The notes: generated by a model from the letters alone, not told the origin. A stretch of 64,000 nt of DNA from Ferruginibacter sp. (GCA_017983695.1 JAGOAX010000006.1:1-64000), one strand, 5' to 3'; counted from the first letter of the stretch, positions 1 to 8,805 are shown. Program-made: numbers and translations.

Positions 1-131
1 TTATATTGCAAATGGGCAAAGGTTTTTGCTTTATTGGCAACCAATACCGGCTTGAAGTGGATGGAGATGAATTTTTTATTGACCTGCTCTTTTTTAACCG
101 GCACCTGCAATGCCTGGTGGCTTTTGACCTT
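1..131 (+). pseudogene. DUF1016/YhcG-type nuclease, interrupted (upstream part)
   Basis: An open frame entering from the left edge encodes a stretch containing MGKGFCFIGNQYRLEVDG and then FFIDLLFFNRHLQCLVAFDL. This matches the core of the PDDEXK-like C-terminal domain of DUF1016 (YhcG family) proteins. The frame runs to the Asp-Leu codons near 126-131 and is then cut by the RIT element. Its continuation (Glu-Leu-Lys-Lys-Gly-Lys-Phe) resumes at 3973. The true start lies outside the window. The family is a predicted nuclease often found in defence or mobile regions. The gene is broken here and probably inactive. Confidence 0.82.
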
Positions 132-151
132 TTATGTTGTGCACAACATAA
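132..151. repeat. Perfect 20-bp palindrome at left end of RIT element
   Basis: Positions 132-151 read as ttatgttgtg followed by its exact reverse complement. The palindrome sits between the broken host codon and the left inverted repeat. A partial relative (ttatgttgtg followed by tatta) occurs inside the right end near 3893. It could be a recombinase core or binding site; the function is inferred. Confidence 0.6.
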
Positions 152-155
152 CAAA

Positions 156-188
156 TCATATGTTGCCAAGCCGGTTATGTGTTGTTGA
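156..188 (+). repeat. RIT left inverted repeat (33 bp)
   Basis: This 33-bp sequence is the exact reverse complement of 3942-3974. Similarity stops abruptly on both sides. It is the probable recombination/terminal repeat of the element. Confidence 0.88.
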
Positions 189-253
189 ACGATTTAAATA
201 TTATTTACTAACCTCTTACGTGCATTGCAAGATAACATAAAGACCAGGAGTGT

Positions 254-1264
254 TTAAATAGAGTCCAGGAAGGTCATTAAATCCTTGCTATCCCGCCAGT
301 GGGTTGCTTTTATGTCTTCTGTAATTTCACAACATGCCAATGCCTTTGCTTTCATCTCAAGATCTACTTCTGCATAAATGTTAGTGGTATTGATGGATAC
401 ATGCCCGAGCCAGGCCCTGATAGTATTAATATCTACACCTGCTCTTAATAAATGTGTGGCAGTTGTATGACGTATAGTATGGGGGCTAACCCGTTTCTTT
501 TGTAGAGCAGGTAGCTGTCTGGTAATTTGTTTTACATAGCGTTTGACTAATGTGTGGATACCAAACCGGGTTAATGGTTGCCTGCGGCGATTTAAAAATA
601 CAGGCTCTGAAGAACTCCTGCCGGATATTAATGTATTTAGCTCATCAACGGTTTGTTGCCATAACGGGCAACGTCTTAATTTGTTTCCTTTACCTCTGAT
701 AAGAACGGTAGATAAATCTCTTTTCAAGGCATGCGGCATATTTATGTCGGCAATTTTTAATTGTGCGGCTTCATCAGACCTGGCTCCGGTATTATAAAGA
801 AAAAGTAAGAGTGCGTGATCCCGTTTTCCCTGAGTTGTTTGTATGTCGGGGGCATTCAGCAGCGCATCCATTTCAATCTTTTCAAGATAGGTTATTAATG
901 TACGTTTTGCTTTCTTAAATGGGATCATTTGTACCTGGCGGCACCATTCCACATGCTCAGGGCTGTTTAATCCAATAAATTTTGCAAAAACATGGATAGT
1001 AGCTAAACGCTGATTGCGTGTAGACAAAGAGCAGTTACGATTTGTTTCTAATTCGGTAAGAAAGGCTTTGATAGCAGTAGTGCCAATATCATCTACAAGC
1101 AATTTATCAATAGCCTTTTTAGTTTTCTTAGCCATAAATGGCAACAACAACCTGAGCGTATCCCGATAACTCAGTTGCGTATTCTTTGATAGGTTCCTGG
1201 TGCTGACAAGGTATTCCAGCAAGAACCGTTTTATCCATGGACTTAAATATTGAGCGTCTTTCAT
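254..1264 (-). CDS. ritC: Tyrosine recombinase, third gene of RIT trio
   Basis: A 336-residue phage-type integrase. A SAM-like core-binding N-terminal part (residues about 10-110) precedes a catalytic domain. That domain has the first active Arg in NTGARSDEAAQL, the HTIRH motif, the WLGH motif and a nucleophile Tyr in TTNIYAEVD near residue 305. All expected catalytic residues seem present, so the enzyme may be active. Its start overlaps the stop of the preceding trio gene (1261-1264, ATGA), indicating translational coupling. It is the last gene transcribed. Assignment as RitC rests on order and size; the family of single integrases is much broader. Confidence 0.82.
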   Translation of the reverse strand: MKDAQYLSPWIKRFLLEYLVSTRNLSKNTQLSYRDTLRLLLPFMAKKTKKAIDKLLVDDIGTTAIKAFLTELETNRNCSLSTRNQRLATIHVFAKFIGLNSPEHVEWCRQVQMIPFKKAKRTLITYLEKIEMDALLNAPDIQTTQGKRDHALLLFLYNTGARSDEAAQLKIADINMPHALKRDLSTVLIRGKGNKLRRCPLWQQTVDELNTLISGRSSSEPVFLNRRRQPLTRFGIHTLVKRYVKQITRQLPALQKKRVSPHTIRHTTATHLLRAGVDINTIRAWLGHVSINTTNIYAEVDLEMKAKALACCEITEDIKATHWRDSKDLMTFLDSI

Positions 1265-2202
1265 TGTTGTTCACCTTTTGCATATTTTTCAAAACGCATC
1301 TTTGCTTCGTCAAGTAGATTGTCCGTCATAGTCAGGTAAACTGTTGTATGAGCAAGATATTTATGACCCAGGTATACTGACAATACCGGCAGCAGTTGTT
1401 GAACGTTTTTATTCTCCTGATACCAGCTAACTAATCTATTGACAGCAAAAGTGTGCCTGAGATCATGAAGTCTGGGTTGATACCTGGCTTTATCGTTTCG
1501 TTCAATTCCGGCTTTTTCTCTTATCCTTTTAAAAATTTGTTCGATAGTCCAAAGATTAGCCGGTTGATTATTCTTGCCGATAAACAAATGCGTATCGGGG
1601 GATCGGGATTGCCCTTGTTTTATCCTCCAATGTAAATATGAGTTCATCACCTTTTTTATTTGCTGATTGAATGGAACCAGTCGTGATTTATAGAACTTTG
1701 ATTGTTGTATTGTTATTACCAGGCGATCCATATCTATATCTCCCAAAGTAATAGACAGGGTTTCGTGCAACCTTAAGCCAAGAGCATAAGTAAGAATGAG
1801 TAAAGTGCGTACCATGTATGGCGCAATATGGCTTCTGTTTACCTGATAAGTTAGCGCAGTGTCAAAAAGACGCTTTAATTCTGAGTTTGAATAAATGTAA
1901 GGGACAAAAGGTGGTGGCCGCTTAGGCAAAATATCGGGCAATGGTATTTGGGTAATATAGTTTCGTGCCAATGCATATTTATAAAAGCCAAGAAGAGCAC
2001 TGTGCTTGATAAACCAGCCTGATGTTATTGAAGCTCTACCGTAAAGAAAATCGTTTATCTTTTTTTTAGTTAAGGCTTTAATGTGTCTTGATGGGCCCAT
2101 CGCTTTACAAAAAGCCTTTAAATAGGTTTCATTGGTTTTAAATTTTTCCCCTAATGACTTTCGATAGCCGATGTATTGAGGGATTAATTGTTCAAGTTTC
2201 AT
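1261..2202 (-). CDS. ritB: Tyrosine recombinase, second gene of RIT trio
   Basis: A 313-residue site-specific tyrosine recombinase. Visible landmarks are the catalytic Arg in YALGLRLHETL, the HDLRHTF motif, an extended loop before VYLGHKYLAHT, and a candidate nucleophile Tyr in TTVYLTMTDN close to the C-terminus. It overlaps both neighbours by 4 bp (1261-1264 and 2199-2202), so the three proteins are probably made together and may act as a complex. The length fits the middle member of RIT trios. There is no sign of truncation. Confidence 0.82.
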   Translation of the reverse strand: MKLEQLIPQYIGYRKSLGEKFKTNETYLKAFCKAMGPSRHIKALTKKKINDFLYGRASITSGWFIKHSALLGFYKYALARNYITQIPLPDILPKRPPPFVPYIYSNSELKRLFDTALTYQVNRSHIAPYMVRTLLILTYALGLRLHETLSITLGDIDMDRLVITIQQSKFYKSRLVPFNQQIKKVMNSYLHWRIKQGQSRSPDTHLFIGKNNQPANLWTIEQIFKRIREKAGIERNDKARYQPRLHDLRHTFAVNRLVSWYQENKNVQQLLPVLSVYLGHKYLAHTTVYLTMTDNLLDEAKMRFEKYAKGEQQ

Positions 2203-3821
2203 AGCAGCCCTTCTAAATTAAGTTCAGTGACCTTACGCAGACTTGTGAGATCAACTTTTGTATAAATCCGTGTAGTTTCTAAATTCTGATGTCCGAGGTG
2301 ATCACTTATTTCTTTTAATGAGATGCCTTCATTAATTAAATGAGTGGCACAACCATGCCGCAATGCATGTGGCCCATGATGTTTAATTTTCAATTTTAGC
2401 GGTTTCAGCCTTCTGCTGACAATCTGATAAATAGCAGATGTTTTTAAAGACCGGTATGGCGACCGCCTGCTTATAAAAACTTCTTTAAGCAAATAATTAT
2501 TTGGCCTGACCTCCTTTAAATAGCGCAATATTGCTTCGCCAACGATTGGCGTTAGAGGATAGATTTGTGGTTTTGATCGCTTCGCTCTTCTTAAATAAAG
2601 TCGTTCATTTTTCCAATCAAGATCATCCAGGCAAAGGTTAACCACTTCGCTGCTTCGCATACCATACACAGAGAGCAGCAGTAAAATAGCATAGTCACGA
2701 ATGTCGGTTGGATAATTGGTTCTGCTGTTTGCTACTACTTTTTTTATATCATCCCAATATGGCGAGGAGGGCAATGACTCGTAGCTGTACACACGGGGTG
2801 CTTTAATAGAGTTTGCCAGGCCTTCGGAACACCAGCCTTGATTCTCCATGTATCTTAAAAATGACCTGACTACTGATGCGTAAGATTGAACAGACCTCCT
2901 TGAGTAACCGTCTATATTGTGTTTTTTTGCCAGCACTTCATCTACTGTCAGAGGTGTAATGGTTGCAAGTGTTTTTCTTTTTTGGTTTATGCTTATCAGA
3001 AAATCTTTGAGTTGAAAAAATCTCCCCCCGATCGTGTTTTCGGATAGGCCCTGTTCCAGGCGCATATAGTCAACGTATTTGGAAAACTGTTCTGCAAACG
3101 GTAAAGGTGGTTTGCTTTCTTTATTTAAACACCCAAGCATTTCAAACCAATGACTGGCGTCACAAACAAATCTTGCTTTGGCAAATTTTGAATAATTATT
3201 TTCCGGGCGAAGAATTGACTGCCTGGTCGCCCATTTTTTTGCAGCCTGTTCAATATCATTTACCGATACCATTCGCAGCTTAAAGAACTTGAGATAGTCC
3301 ATCACTATTAAAAGATATTGTGCTATCCTTCGCAAAGAGTTTTCCACTGCTCCATTATCTGCCCAGTACTGCAAATACATGATACGTTCTTTCAATAATG
3401 GAGCTGAGGTGTGGCGACGGAGAGCTTTGCGTCGCTCAAATATCTTAGTAAATAGTGGCACTCTTTCTTCAGGCAATGGTTCTAACCGATTGAGTCTTTT
3501 TAGCCAGTCTACTGCGTACCAAATGAATCGCTTCTTTCCTGTTTTTGAAAACGAAGCTTTTTTCTGTGGATGATTATATTGGTATTTGGCCCACCGGATT
3601 GCAGCTTTTTCTATTTGAGGAAGAGTAATGGTCCCGCTATTTTCCAAATGCAGATATTCAACAATTCGTAAAAGATATTGAGCAATGGATTTAAGCGTAT
3701 GAAGTGATGTATTCCGATCAACCCAATATTGAAGGTATTGAAGTCTTTCCTGTAGTAAAGGTGTATGAATATGCCTTTCCCGATAATAGGAACGTTTACA
3801 TATTTGCTCTAACGTAACCAT
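2199..3821 (-). CDS. ritA: Tyrosine recombinase, first gene of RIT trio, with duplicated N-terminal module
   Basis: A 540-residue tyrosine recombinase and first gene of the operon. The C-terminal catalytic domain has the Arg in SVYGMRSSEVVNL, the HALRH motif, DHLGH, and a nucleophile Tyr in TTRIYTKVD. The N-terminus holds two copies of an approximately 100-residue module about 120 residues apart: PLLQERLQYLQYW at 21-33 and PLLKERIMYLQYW at 141-153, each followed by an AQYLL helix and a KW/RW-rich part. By memory, first-position RIT recombinases are nearer 400-430 residues, so one copy looks like an in-frame gain. The start at 3821 leaves about 120 bp to the right inverted repeat, where the operon promoter should lie. 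Confidence 0.82.
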   Translation of the reverse strand: MVTLEQICKRSYYRERHIHTPLLQERLQYLQYWVDRNTSLHTLKSIAQYLLRIVEYLHLENSGTITLPQIEKAAIRWAKYQYNHPQKKASFSKTGKKRFIWYAVDWLKRLNRLEPLPEERVPLFTKIFERRKALRRHTSAPLLKERIMYLQYWADNGAVENSLRRIAQYLLIVMDYLKFFKLRMVSVNDIEQAAKKWATRQSILRPENNYSKFAKARFVCDASHWFEMLGCLNKESKPPLPFAEQFSKYVDYMRLEQGLSENTIGGRFFQLKDFLISINQKRKTLATITPLTVDEVLAKKHNIDGYSRRSVQSYASVVRSFLRYMENQGWCSEGLANSIKAPRVYSYESLPSSPYWDDIKKVVANSRTNYPTDIRDYAILLLLSVYGMRSSEVVNLCLDDLDWKNERLYLRRAKRSKPQIYPLTPIVGEAILRYLKEVRPNNYLLKEVFISRRSPYRSLKTSAIYQIVSRRLKPLKLKIKHHGPHALRHGCATHLINEGISLKEISDHLGHQNLETTRIYTKVDLTSLRKVTELNLEGLL

Positions 3822-3941
3822 TATATATCGTAATCTGATTTATACAGTTACGTCTGGAATATGAAAAAGGGTACAATAAAACGTGTTAAAATTATGTTGT
3901 GTATTAACAGCTAAGAATTACTAAATTGGATGCAGAATGAC

Positions 3942-3974
3942 TCAACAACACATAACCGGCTTGGCAACATATGA
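3942..3974 (-). repeat. RIT right inverted repeat (33 bp)
   Basis: Exact reverse complement of 156-188. It runs directly into resumed DUF1016 codons (tat gaa cta aag), so the right end of the element is within a few bases of 3972. Confidence 0.88.
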
Positions 3975-4242
3975 ACTAAAGAAAGGGAAATTTAAACCTG
4001 CCGATGCCGGGCAACTTAATTTTTACCTGAATGTGCTGGATGAAAAAGTAAAACTACAGCAGGAAAATAGCAGCATTGGTATTGTGCTTTGCAAAGAGAA
4101 AAATAATACAGTTGTTGAGTTTGCCATTAAGAGTTTTGATAAAGCCATGGGTGTGGCTACTTATAAAACCTCTAAACAAACGCCGGTGCAAATGAAAGGG
4201 ATATTGCCTGATACGGATGAGTTGGGAAAGTTGTTGGAGTGA
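3973..4242 (+). pseudogene. DUF1016/YhcG-type nuclease, interrupted (downstream part)
   Basis: The frame resumes as ELKKGKFKPADAGQLNFYL and continues through SIGIVLCKEKNNTVVEFA to GILPDTDELGKLLE and a stop at 4242. This is the C-terminal half of the DUF1016 PDDEXK-like fold, including the E-x-K pair (ELKKGKF). An ATG at 3937 inside the inverted repeat keeps this fragment open, so a roughly 101-residue product could be made, but it lacks most of the domain. A second damaged copy of the last 60 bp lies at 9117-9179. Confidence 0.82.
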
Positions 4243-4367
4243 TTTTTTTATACCAGCTTCAGTATTTCATAGCATCATCGTTGCGTGGCAATCCTTTCAT
4301 CGGTTGGTTAGAATGGCAGCGACTATAAAATTCTATTCATTTTGCGTTAACTTAGGTTTTCTAAAAA

Positions 4368-7300
4368 ATGACAATGAATAATTCAAGGGGTTCAATTTGG
4401 CGTAAATGTGATTTTCATGTGCATTCGCCATTTTCAGCATTGGAAAATAAATTTGGAAATAATTTTGATACTTATGTAAAGACACTATTTACAAAAGCAA
4501 TTGAAAAACGAATTGAAGTTATCGGTATTACCGATTATTTCACTATTGATGGATACAAAAAAATCAAAACCGAATATTTAGACAATGAAGAAAAATTAAA
4601 ACAAATATTCACCATCGAAGAAATTCAGAAAATCAAAAACATCCTCGTACTTCCTAATATTGAATTTCGATTAAATAAGATTGTACAAATTATCAAAATC
4701 AATGGCTCAGAAAAAAGAACAGAAAACGGAAGGGTAAACTTTCATGTCATTTTCTCTAATGAAGTTAATATTAAGACTATTGAAGAAAGCTTTCTCCACG
4801 ATATAAAATTTGTGTACGAAGCTGAACCAAATGAAAGTGATAAATTAAAAAGCCTAAAACTTGATAACCTAATTAAGCTTGGGGAGAAATTAAAAAATGA
4901 GCAACCGGATATTTCTGGAACTCCTGCTCAAGTTGGGATGACTCATGCGGTTGTTGATGATGTACAAATAGTTGAGATACTTACTAAAAATAATGACTTT
5001 AAAGACAAATATTTTATTGCAGTCCCATCGGATGAGGATTTGTCAGAAATTCAATGGAAAAGCCAGGATGGATTGACAAGAAAAATTCTAATATCTCGAT
5101 GCCATGTCCTATTTAGTTCTAATCCAAAAACGATTGAATTTGGCCTTGGGGAAAAAGCGGAAAGCCCTGAAGATTTTATTAAAGAGTTCAAATCGCTAAA
5201 ACCGTGTATTTGGGGTTCTGATGCTCACGGCTACGATAAGCTTTTTGAGCCCGACAAAGAAAGGTATTGCTGGATAAAAGCAGACCCAACTTTTGAAGGA
5301 ATGCGACAAATTTTGTTTGAGCCTCAAGACAGAGTTTTTATTGGCAAATACCCTGCTTTGTATGACAGGATTAAAAGTTCAAGAAATAATTACATTGATT
5401 CTATAAGCATCAATAGTATCGCTTCCTATGACAAAAGAAAAGGAGTATGGTTTGATGATTTTAGAATTAACCTGGGTTTTGAACTGATTGCTGTTATTGG
5501 TAATAAAGGGAAAGGAAAAAGTGCTATTGCGGATATACTTGGACTATTAGGGAATGCCCATGTAGAGCAAAAAGATTTTTCATTTCTAAACAGGGAAAAA
5601 TTTTGTCAACGTGGATACGCTGAAAACTTTACAGGTGCCTTAACATGGTTTGATAAATCACAAAATCAAAAACAACTGAATGAAAACATTGATTACACAA
5701 ACATTGAAAGGGTAAAATATATTCCCCAGTCATACTTAGAAAAGCTATGTAATAATGAAGACGGGGCATTTAAGGAGGAAATTAATAAAGTTGTCTTTTT
5801 GCGACTTGATGATTCAGACAAGCTTGGAATGAAAAGCTTTGGCGAATTGGAATCTTTTCAAACGCAACTCATCAATCAAAAAATAGAGGAGTTAAAAATT
5901 AAATTAAGTGAATCAAATAAGACAATTGATATTCTTGAATTAAAGACCTCAGATGATTATAAAAGCAGTATTAAGAATAAACTCTTTTCAAAGAAATCAG
6001 AGCTTGAAAATCATGAAATAGAAAAAAGTAAAATCGTAATAGCAATAAATCCTGAAACAGATTCATCTGCCTCAAAGGAGCAAAGGGAAAAAGCTGAAAA
6101 CCTATCAGAGCTAAATAGAAATTTAGAAATAGTAGAAAATCTAATTGAAAGTGAAGAAAAAAAATTGAGTGATTTTAAAATAAGATTATCAGAATTGGAG
6201 ATAATGCAAAATGAAATTATCTCGACTGCTGAAAAATTTGAAACGTGGCGAAATAGTAAAGCTGAACAGTATCAAAAGTATGACTTGGATATAAAAGAGG
6301 TTATCGGCCTGACATACAATATTAAAAAAATAGAGGAACTTATTGCAGTAGAAAAAGTAAGGATTGCTGCATCAAATATTCACTTATCTAAAGATTCAGT
6401 AAAAAAGGATAATGTCGAGTTAAGTATGTATGTAAAAAAGGATTCAATATTCCAACAACGAGAGGTCATATCAAAAGACTTAGAAAAGCCATTTAAAGAT
6501 TGGCAAGAATATCAACAAAAAATAAAAGACTGGGATGCAAAGAAAAAAATATTAACCGGTGACAGTTCAACTGATAACTCATTATTATTTTACCAGGCTG
6601 AGTTAAATTATTTGGAGCAAAATTTACAAAATGACCTTGCAGGAATAAAACAGAAAAGGAATAGTATTATTTTCGGTATATATTCTCAAAAGCAGGATGT
6701 ACAGAATATTTACAATAAAATTAAAGAAGCAATTTCAACTGTTTTACAAAATTTTTCTAAAGAGCAAAATATTTCTATTGAAACTTCTTTCAAAATTGAT
6801 AAAGGCTTTTTTGCTCAGTTTTTTGATTATGTTAATAGGTACGGTGCATTTTATCAAAATGGCGATGATGCGTTAAAAAAAATTATCGAGAAATACAACT
6901 TTGATGACCCCGCTGATATTACAGCTTTCATAGAAGACCTTTCTTCTTCTGATATTCGTTTTAAGGAAGGTCGCAAACAAGACTTCTATAATTTTATTTG
7001 CTCCCTTAAGTATCTAAACCCTGAATATGATTTGAGGCTAAACGGAAAGAGCTTAAGCCAATTATCACCAGGTGAAAAAGGTGGTCTTTTATTAGTCTTT
7101 TACCTCGTTCTTGATAAAGACAATAAACCATTGATTATTGACCAGCCAGAGGATAATTTAGATAATCAAAGTGTAGCTGAAATCTTAGTGCCATATATAA
7201 AAAATGCAAAGAAGTTGCGGCAAATTATTATGGTAACACATAATCCCAACTTAGCTATTGTTGCAGATGCTGAACAAATAATCTATATGGATATTGATAA

Positions 7301-7430
7301 AGAAAACGACTACAAGGTTTCATGCAACTCAGGTGGAATTGAAAACATAACAATCAATAACCGCATTGTTGATATATTAGAGGGGAAAATGAAAGCCTTT
7401 GATAATAGGCGTGTAAAGTACATGAAGTAA
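4368..7430 (+). CDS. PHP-domain / SMC-like ATPase fusion (TrlF-type), predicted defence gene
   Basis: A 1020-residue protein. The N-terminus is a PHP phosphoesterase domain with metal ligands D15-F-H17-V-H19-S and later GSDAH at 283-287. An ABC/SMC-type ATPase follows: Walker A GNKGKGKS at 378-385, a long charged coiled-coil region (about 490-860), an ABC signature LSQLSPGEKGG, Walker B LIIDQPED at 922-929, and the H-loop MVTH at 955-958. This matches the TrlF-like AAA family by architecture. The PHP part would hydrolyse a phosphoester, probably nucleic acid or nucleotide, under ATPase control. It stands alone between the DUF1016 stop and a coupling-protein scar, so it looks like a single-gene cargo unit. 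The start at 4368 is four codons upstream of a possible second Met. Confidence 0.8.
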   Translation: MTMNNSRGSIWRKCDFHVHSPFSALENKFGNNFDTYVKTLFTKAIEKRIEVIGITDYFTIDGYKKIKTEYLDNEEKLKQIFTIEEIQKIKNILVLPNIEFRLNKIVQIIKINGSEKRTENGRVNFHVIFSNEVNIKTIEESFLHDIKFVYEAEPNESDKLKSLKLDNLIKLGEKLKNEQPDISGTPAQVGMTHAVVDDVQIVEILTKNNDFKDKYFIAVPSDEDLSEIQWKSQDGLTRKILISRCHVLFSSNPKTIEFGLGEKAESPEDFIKEFKSLKPCIWGSDAHGYDKLFEPDKERYCWIKADPTFEGMRQILFEPQDRVFIGKYPALYDRIKSSRNNYIDSISINSIASYDKRKGVWFDDFRINLGFELIAVIGNKGKGKSAIADILGLLGNAHVEQKDFSFLNREKFCQRGYAENFTGALTWFDKSQNQKQLNENIDYTNIERVKYIPQSYLEKLCNNEDGAFKEEINKVVFLRLDDSDKLGMKSFGELESFQTQLINQKIEELKIKLSESNKTIDILELKTSDDYKSSIKNKLFSKKSELENHEIEKSKIVIAINPETDSSASKEQREKAENLSELNRNLEIVENLIESEEKKLSDFKIRLSELEIMQNEIISTAEKFETWRNSKAEQYQKYDLDIKEVIGLTYNIKKIEELIAVEKVRIAASNIHLSKDSVKKDNVELSMYVKKDSIFQQREVISKDLEKPFKDWQEYQQKIKDWDAKKKILTGDSSTDNSLLFYQAELNYLEQNLQNDLAGIKQKRNSIIFGIYSQKQDVQNIYNKIKEAISTVLQNFSKEQNISIETSFKIDKGFFAQFFDYVNRYGAFYQNGDDALKKIIEKYNFDDPADITAFIEDLSSSDIRFKEGRKQDFYNFICSLKYLNPEYDLRLNGKSLSQLSPGEKGGLLLVFYLVLDKDNKPLIIDQPEDNLDNQSVAEILVPYIKNAKKLRQIIMVTHNPNLAIVADAEQIIYMDIDKENDYKVSCNSGGIENITINNRIVDILEGKMKAFDNRRVKYMK

Positions 7431-7500
7431 ACATGATTTGTAATTGTAGCATCAAATAGGCACTGCATTATGTGAGAGAGAAATTAATTTAGGACTGCAA

Positions 7501-7590
7501 TTTTTTCAACCTCACCACTTCCTCTCCAATCAACCGTTTAATATCCATCTTTACCTGTAGTAATTATCCAGCACCCCTGCTGGGTAACAT
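7501..7590 (-). pseudogene. Scar 1: 3' end of coupling-protein gene (mobC)
   Basis: About 90 bp closely match the last ~30 codons of the intact coupling-protein gene at 14273-14370 (shared blocks such as tcaaccgtttaatatcca-like and taattatccag). Small indels break the frame. It faces the TrlF-like stop and precedes the MarR operon. It is a remnant, not a gene. Confidence 0.8.
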
Positions 7591-7618
7591 TAAAAGTATC
7601 AGGTTTCTTAAAAATTAA

Positions 7619-8215
7619 CTAAACCATTTCAAACTCAGCACAATCAATCCTGATATCCTGCAGTAGCAGTTTTTGTTCTAATAATTTACAGTAAGGAGCT
7701 TTGTTTTTTGAGGAGAAATGTTTACAGTAATGGCAGGTACGTTGTACGGCAATGGTTCCTGTTTGATGAAGTTGGTTAATCAGTCTTATTATATTTTGCC
7801 ATAGCACTATTTTTTCCGGCTGAGATATGCCTGCAATAACTTCTGTAACCGGGTTCACAAAATGTTCTGTATCCAAAACAATATTTTTTCCGGCAGTTGT
7901 TAACTGAATAGTGTAACTCCTGGTATCGCCTGTATCAGCTTTTTTTTTAATTATCTTTTTTTGCTCCAGCACTTTTACCGCATCGCTGATGGTAGGTTTG
8001 GTTACATTAAATTCCTGTGCCAGATAGCTGACAGTTGATTTATCAGAAGTGTGGTGCTGAATAAAAATGAGTAACTGTATTTGCATGGGGCTTAAACCGT
8101 ACTGTTTGGCTTTCTCCCATAGCAAAACCTTGAATACCAGCGACAATCTTTCAAGACCGGCAACTATCTTATTATCAAGACTGGTATTTTGATACTTTAG
8201 GTTAAATACCGACAT
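7619..8215 (-). CDS. MarR-family regulator with C-terminal four-cysteine motif
   Basis: A 198-residue protein with a MarR winged helix-turn-helix. The recognition region is about 60-100 (YLAQEFNVTKPTISDAV) with a wing ending near DTGDTRSY. After the dimerization helix comes a Cys-rich tail: C161-x2-C164, C176 and C192. The tail suggests a bound metal or a redox switch; this is inference. It is the last gene of a three-gene operon, 1 bp after the DUF2024 gene. Paired palindromes upstream of the first gene (8806-8844) are likely operators for this protein, so it probably represses its own operon and responds to oxidants or metal. Confidence 0.82.
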   Translation of the reverse strand: MSVFNLKYQNTSLDNKIVAGLERLSLVFKVLLWEKAKQYGLSPMQIQLLIFIQHHTSDKSTVSYLAQEFNVTKPTISDAVKVLEQKKIIKKKADTGDTRSYTIQLTTAGKNIVLDTEHFVNPVTEVIAGISQPEKIVLWQNIIRLINQLHQTGTIAVQRTCHYCKHFSSKNKAPYCKLLEQKLLLQDIRIDCAEFEMV

Positions 8216-8216
8216 G

Positions 8217-8480
8217 CTATTTACAATTTTCCATTTCTACTATATAATACCCTTTTTCTGCAATCACTTTTTCCATTTCTGTTGTGGCCGCTTCTATATG
8301 ACAAAAACGGCACTCTTTAGCTGTCAACGGTTGCCCAGCTTGTTCTTTAGATTGTAAGTAATCCTTACCAAATGTATAAATTTTTGTTTCATCTTTTAAG
8401 GAATGCGGAACAATAATATCAAAGTGCATAATGCTGCCGTCTTTCTTCGGCACATAAGTATCCCAAACAGAAACTTTCAT
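8217..8480 (-). CDS. DUF2024 family small protein
   Basis: An 87-residue protein beginning MKVSVWDTYV, with HFDIIVP and a KECRFCH motif (Cys pair two residues apart). This resembles the DUF2024 family, which has no assigned reaction. It lies between a thioredoxin-like gene and the MarR gene in the same operon. The Cys-x2-Cys and the neighbours suggest a role in thiol or metal handling, but this is an inference from context. Length and start fit the family. Confidence 0.75.
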   Translation of the reverse strand: MKVSVWDTYVPKKDGSIMHFDIIVPHSLKDETKIYTFGKDYLQSKEQAGQPLTAKECRFCHIEAATTEMEKVIAEKGYYIVEMENCK

Positions 8481-8510
8481 GAGTTAATTATTTTGGTAAT
8501 AATAAAAGAA

Positions 8511-8535
8511 CAGTCCGTTAATCCGAAACGGACTG
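8511..8535 (-). terminator. Intercistronic hairpin, possible attenuator
   Basis: A 9-bp perfect stem (8511-8519 with 8527-8535, 7-nt loop) lies between the thioredoxin-like and DUF2024 genes. Read on the minus strand it is followed by a T-rich run (ttcttttatt). It could reduce transcription into the two downstream genes or stabilise the upstream message. Confidence 0.6.
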
Positions 8536-8547
8536 CTCGTAAATCCT

Positions 8548-8781
8548 TCAGCCTTTAACATCAGCCATTGATGCCCCAAAATTGATATGCAATACATTCC
8601 CGCTTGGCGTTACCAAAGCAGGAACAGACTTTACCCCAGCATTTTCAGCATCAGCAATTTTTGATTTGTCGTTTCCAAGATGAACCACTTCAACATCTGA
8701 AGGATTTAATAGACTCAAAATGTCATGTTCGGCACTTACACATACAGGACAACCGGCATGGTAAAAAATTGACTTACTCAT
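8548..8781 (-). CDS. Thioredoxin-fold protein with CPVC active site
   Basis: A 77-residue single-domain protein. It starts MSKSIFYHAG then C11-P-V-C14, the active-site position of thioredoxin/glutaredoxin folds, with the cis-proline segment SVPALVT about 40 residues later. The short length resembles minimal glutaredoxin-like proteins. It is the first gene of the operon with DUF2024 and MarR. A predicted cytoplasmic thiol oxidoreductase; its partner is unknown. The Cys-rich MarR protein in the same operon is a possible target (inference). Confidence 0.8.
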   Translation of the reverse strand: MSKSIFYHAGCPVCVSAEHDILSLLNPSDVEVVHLGNDKSKIADAENAGVKSVPALVTPSGNVLHINFGASMADVKG

Positions 8782-8805
8782 TTTTAGAAGAATTTAGCTT
8801 GATGT

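Larger units (their letters stand above)
132..3972. mobile_element. RIT (recombinase-in-trio) element inserted in DUF1016 gene
   Basis: Three tyrosine recombinase genes on the minus strand, each overlapping the next by 4 bp, lie between perfect 33-bp inverted repeats (156-188 and 3942-3974). This is the defining layout of RIT elements. A DUF1016 reading frame stops at the left edge and resumes at the right edge, which marks the insertion. The exact ends are uncertain by a few bases: the left side has an extra 20-bp palindrome outside the inverted repeat, while the right repeat abuts host coding sequence. No clear target duplication is visible, although GAC-CTT on the left and GAA-CTA on the right both encode the same acidic-Leu step. 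Confidence 0.85.

Noticed and set aside
6..240. Short proteins starting at 6 and 34
   Set aside because: The first is the truncated DUF1016 frame running into the RIT end; the second is the same DNA in another frame. Neither is an independent gene.
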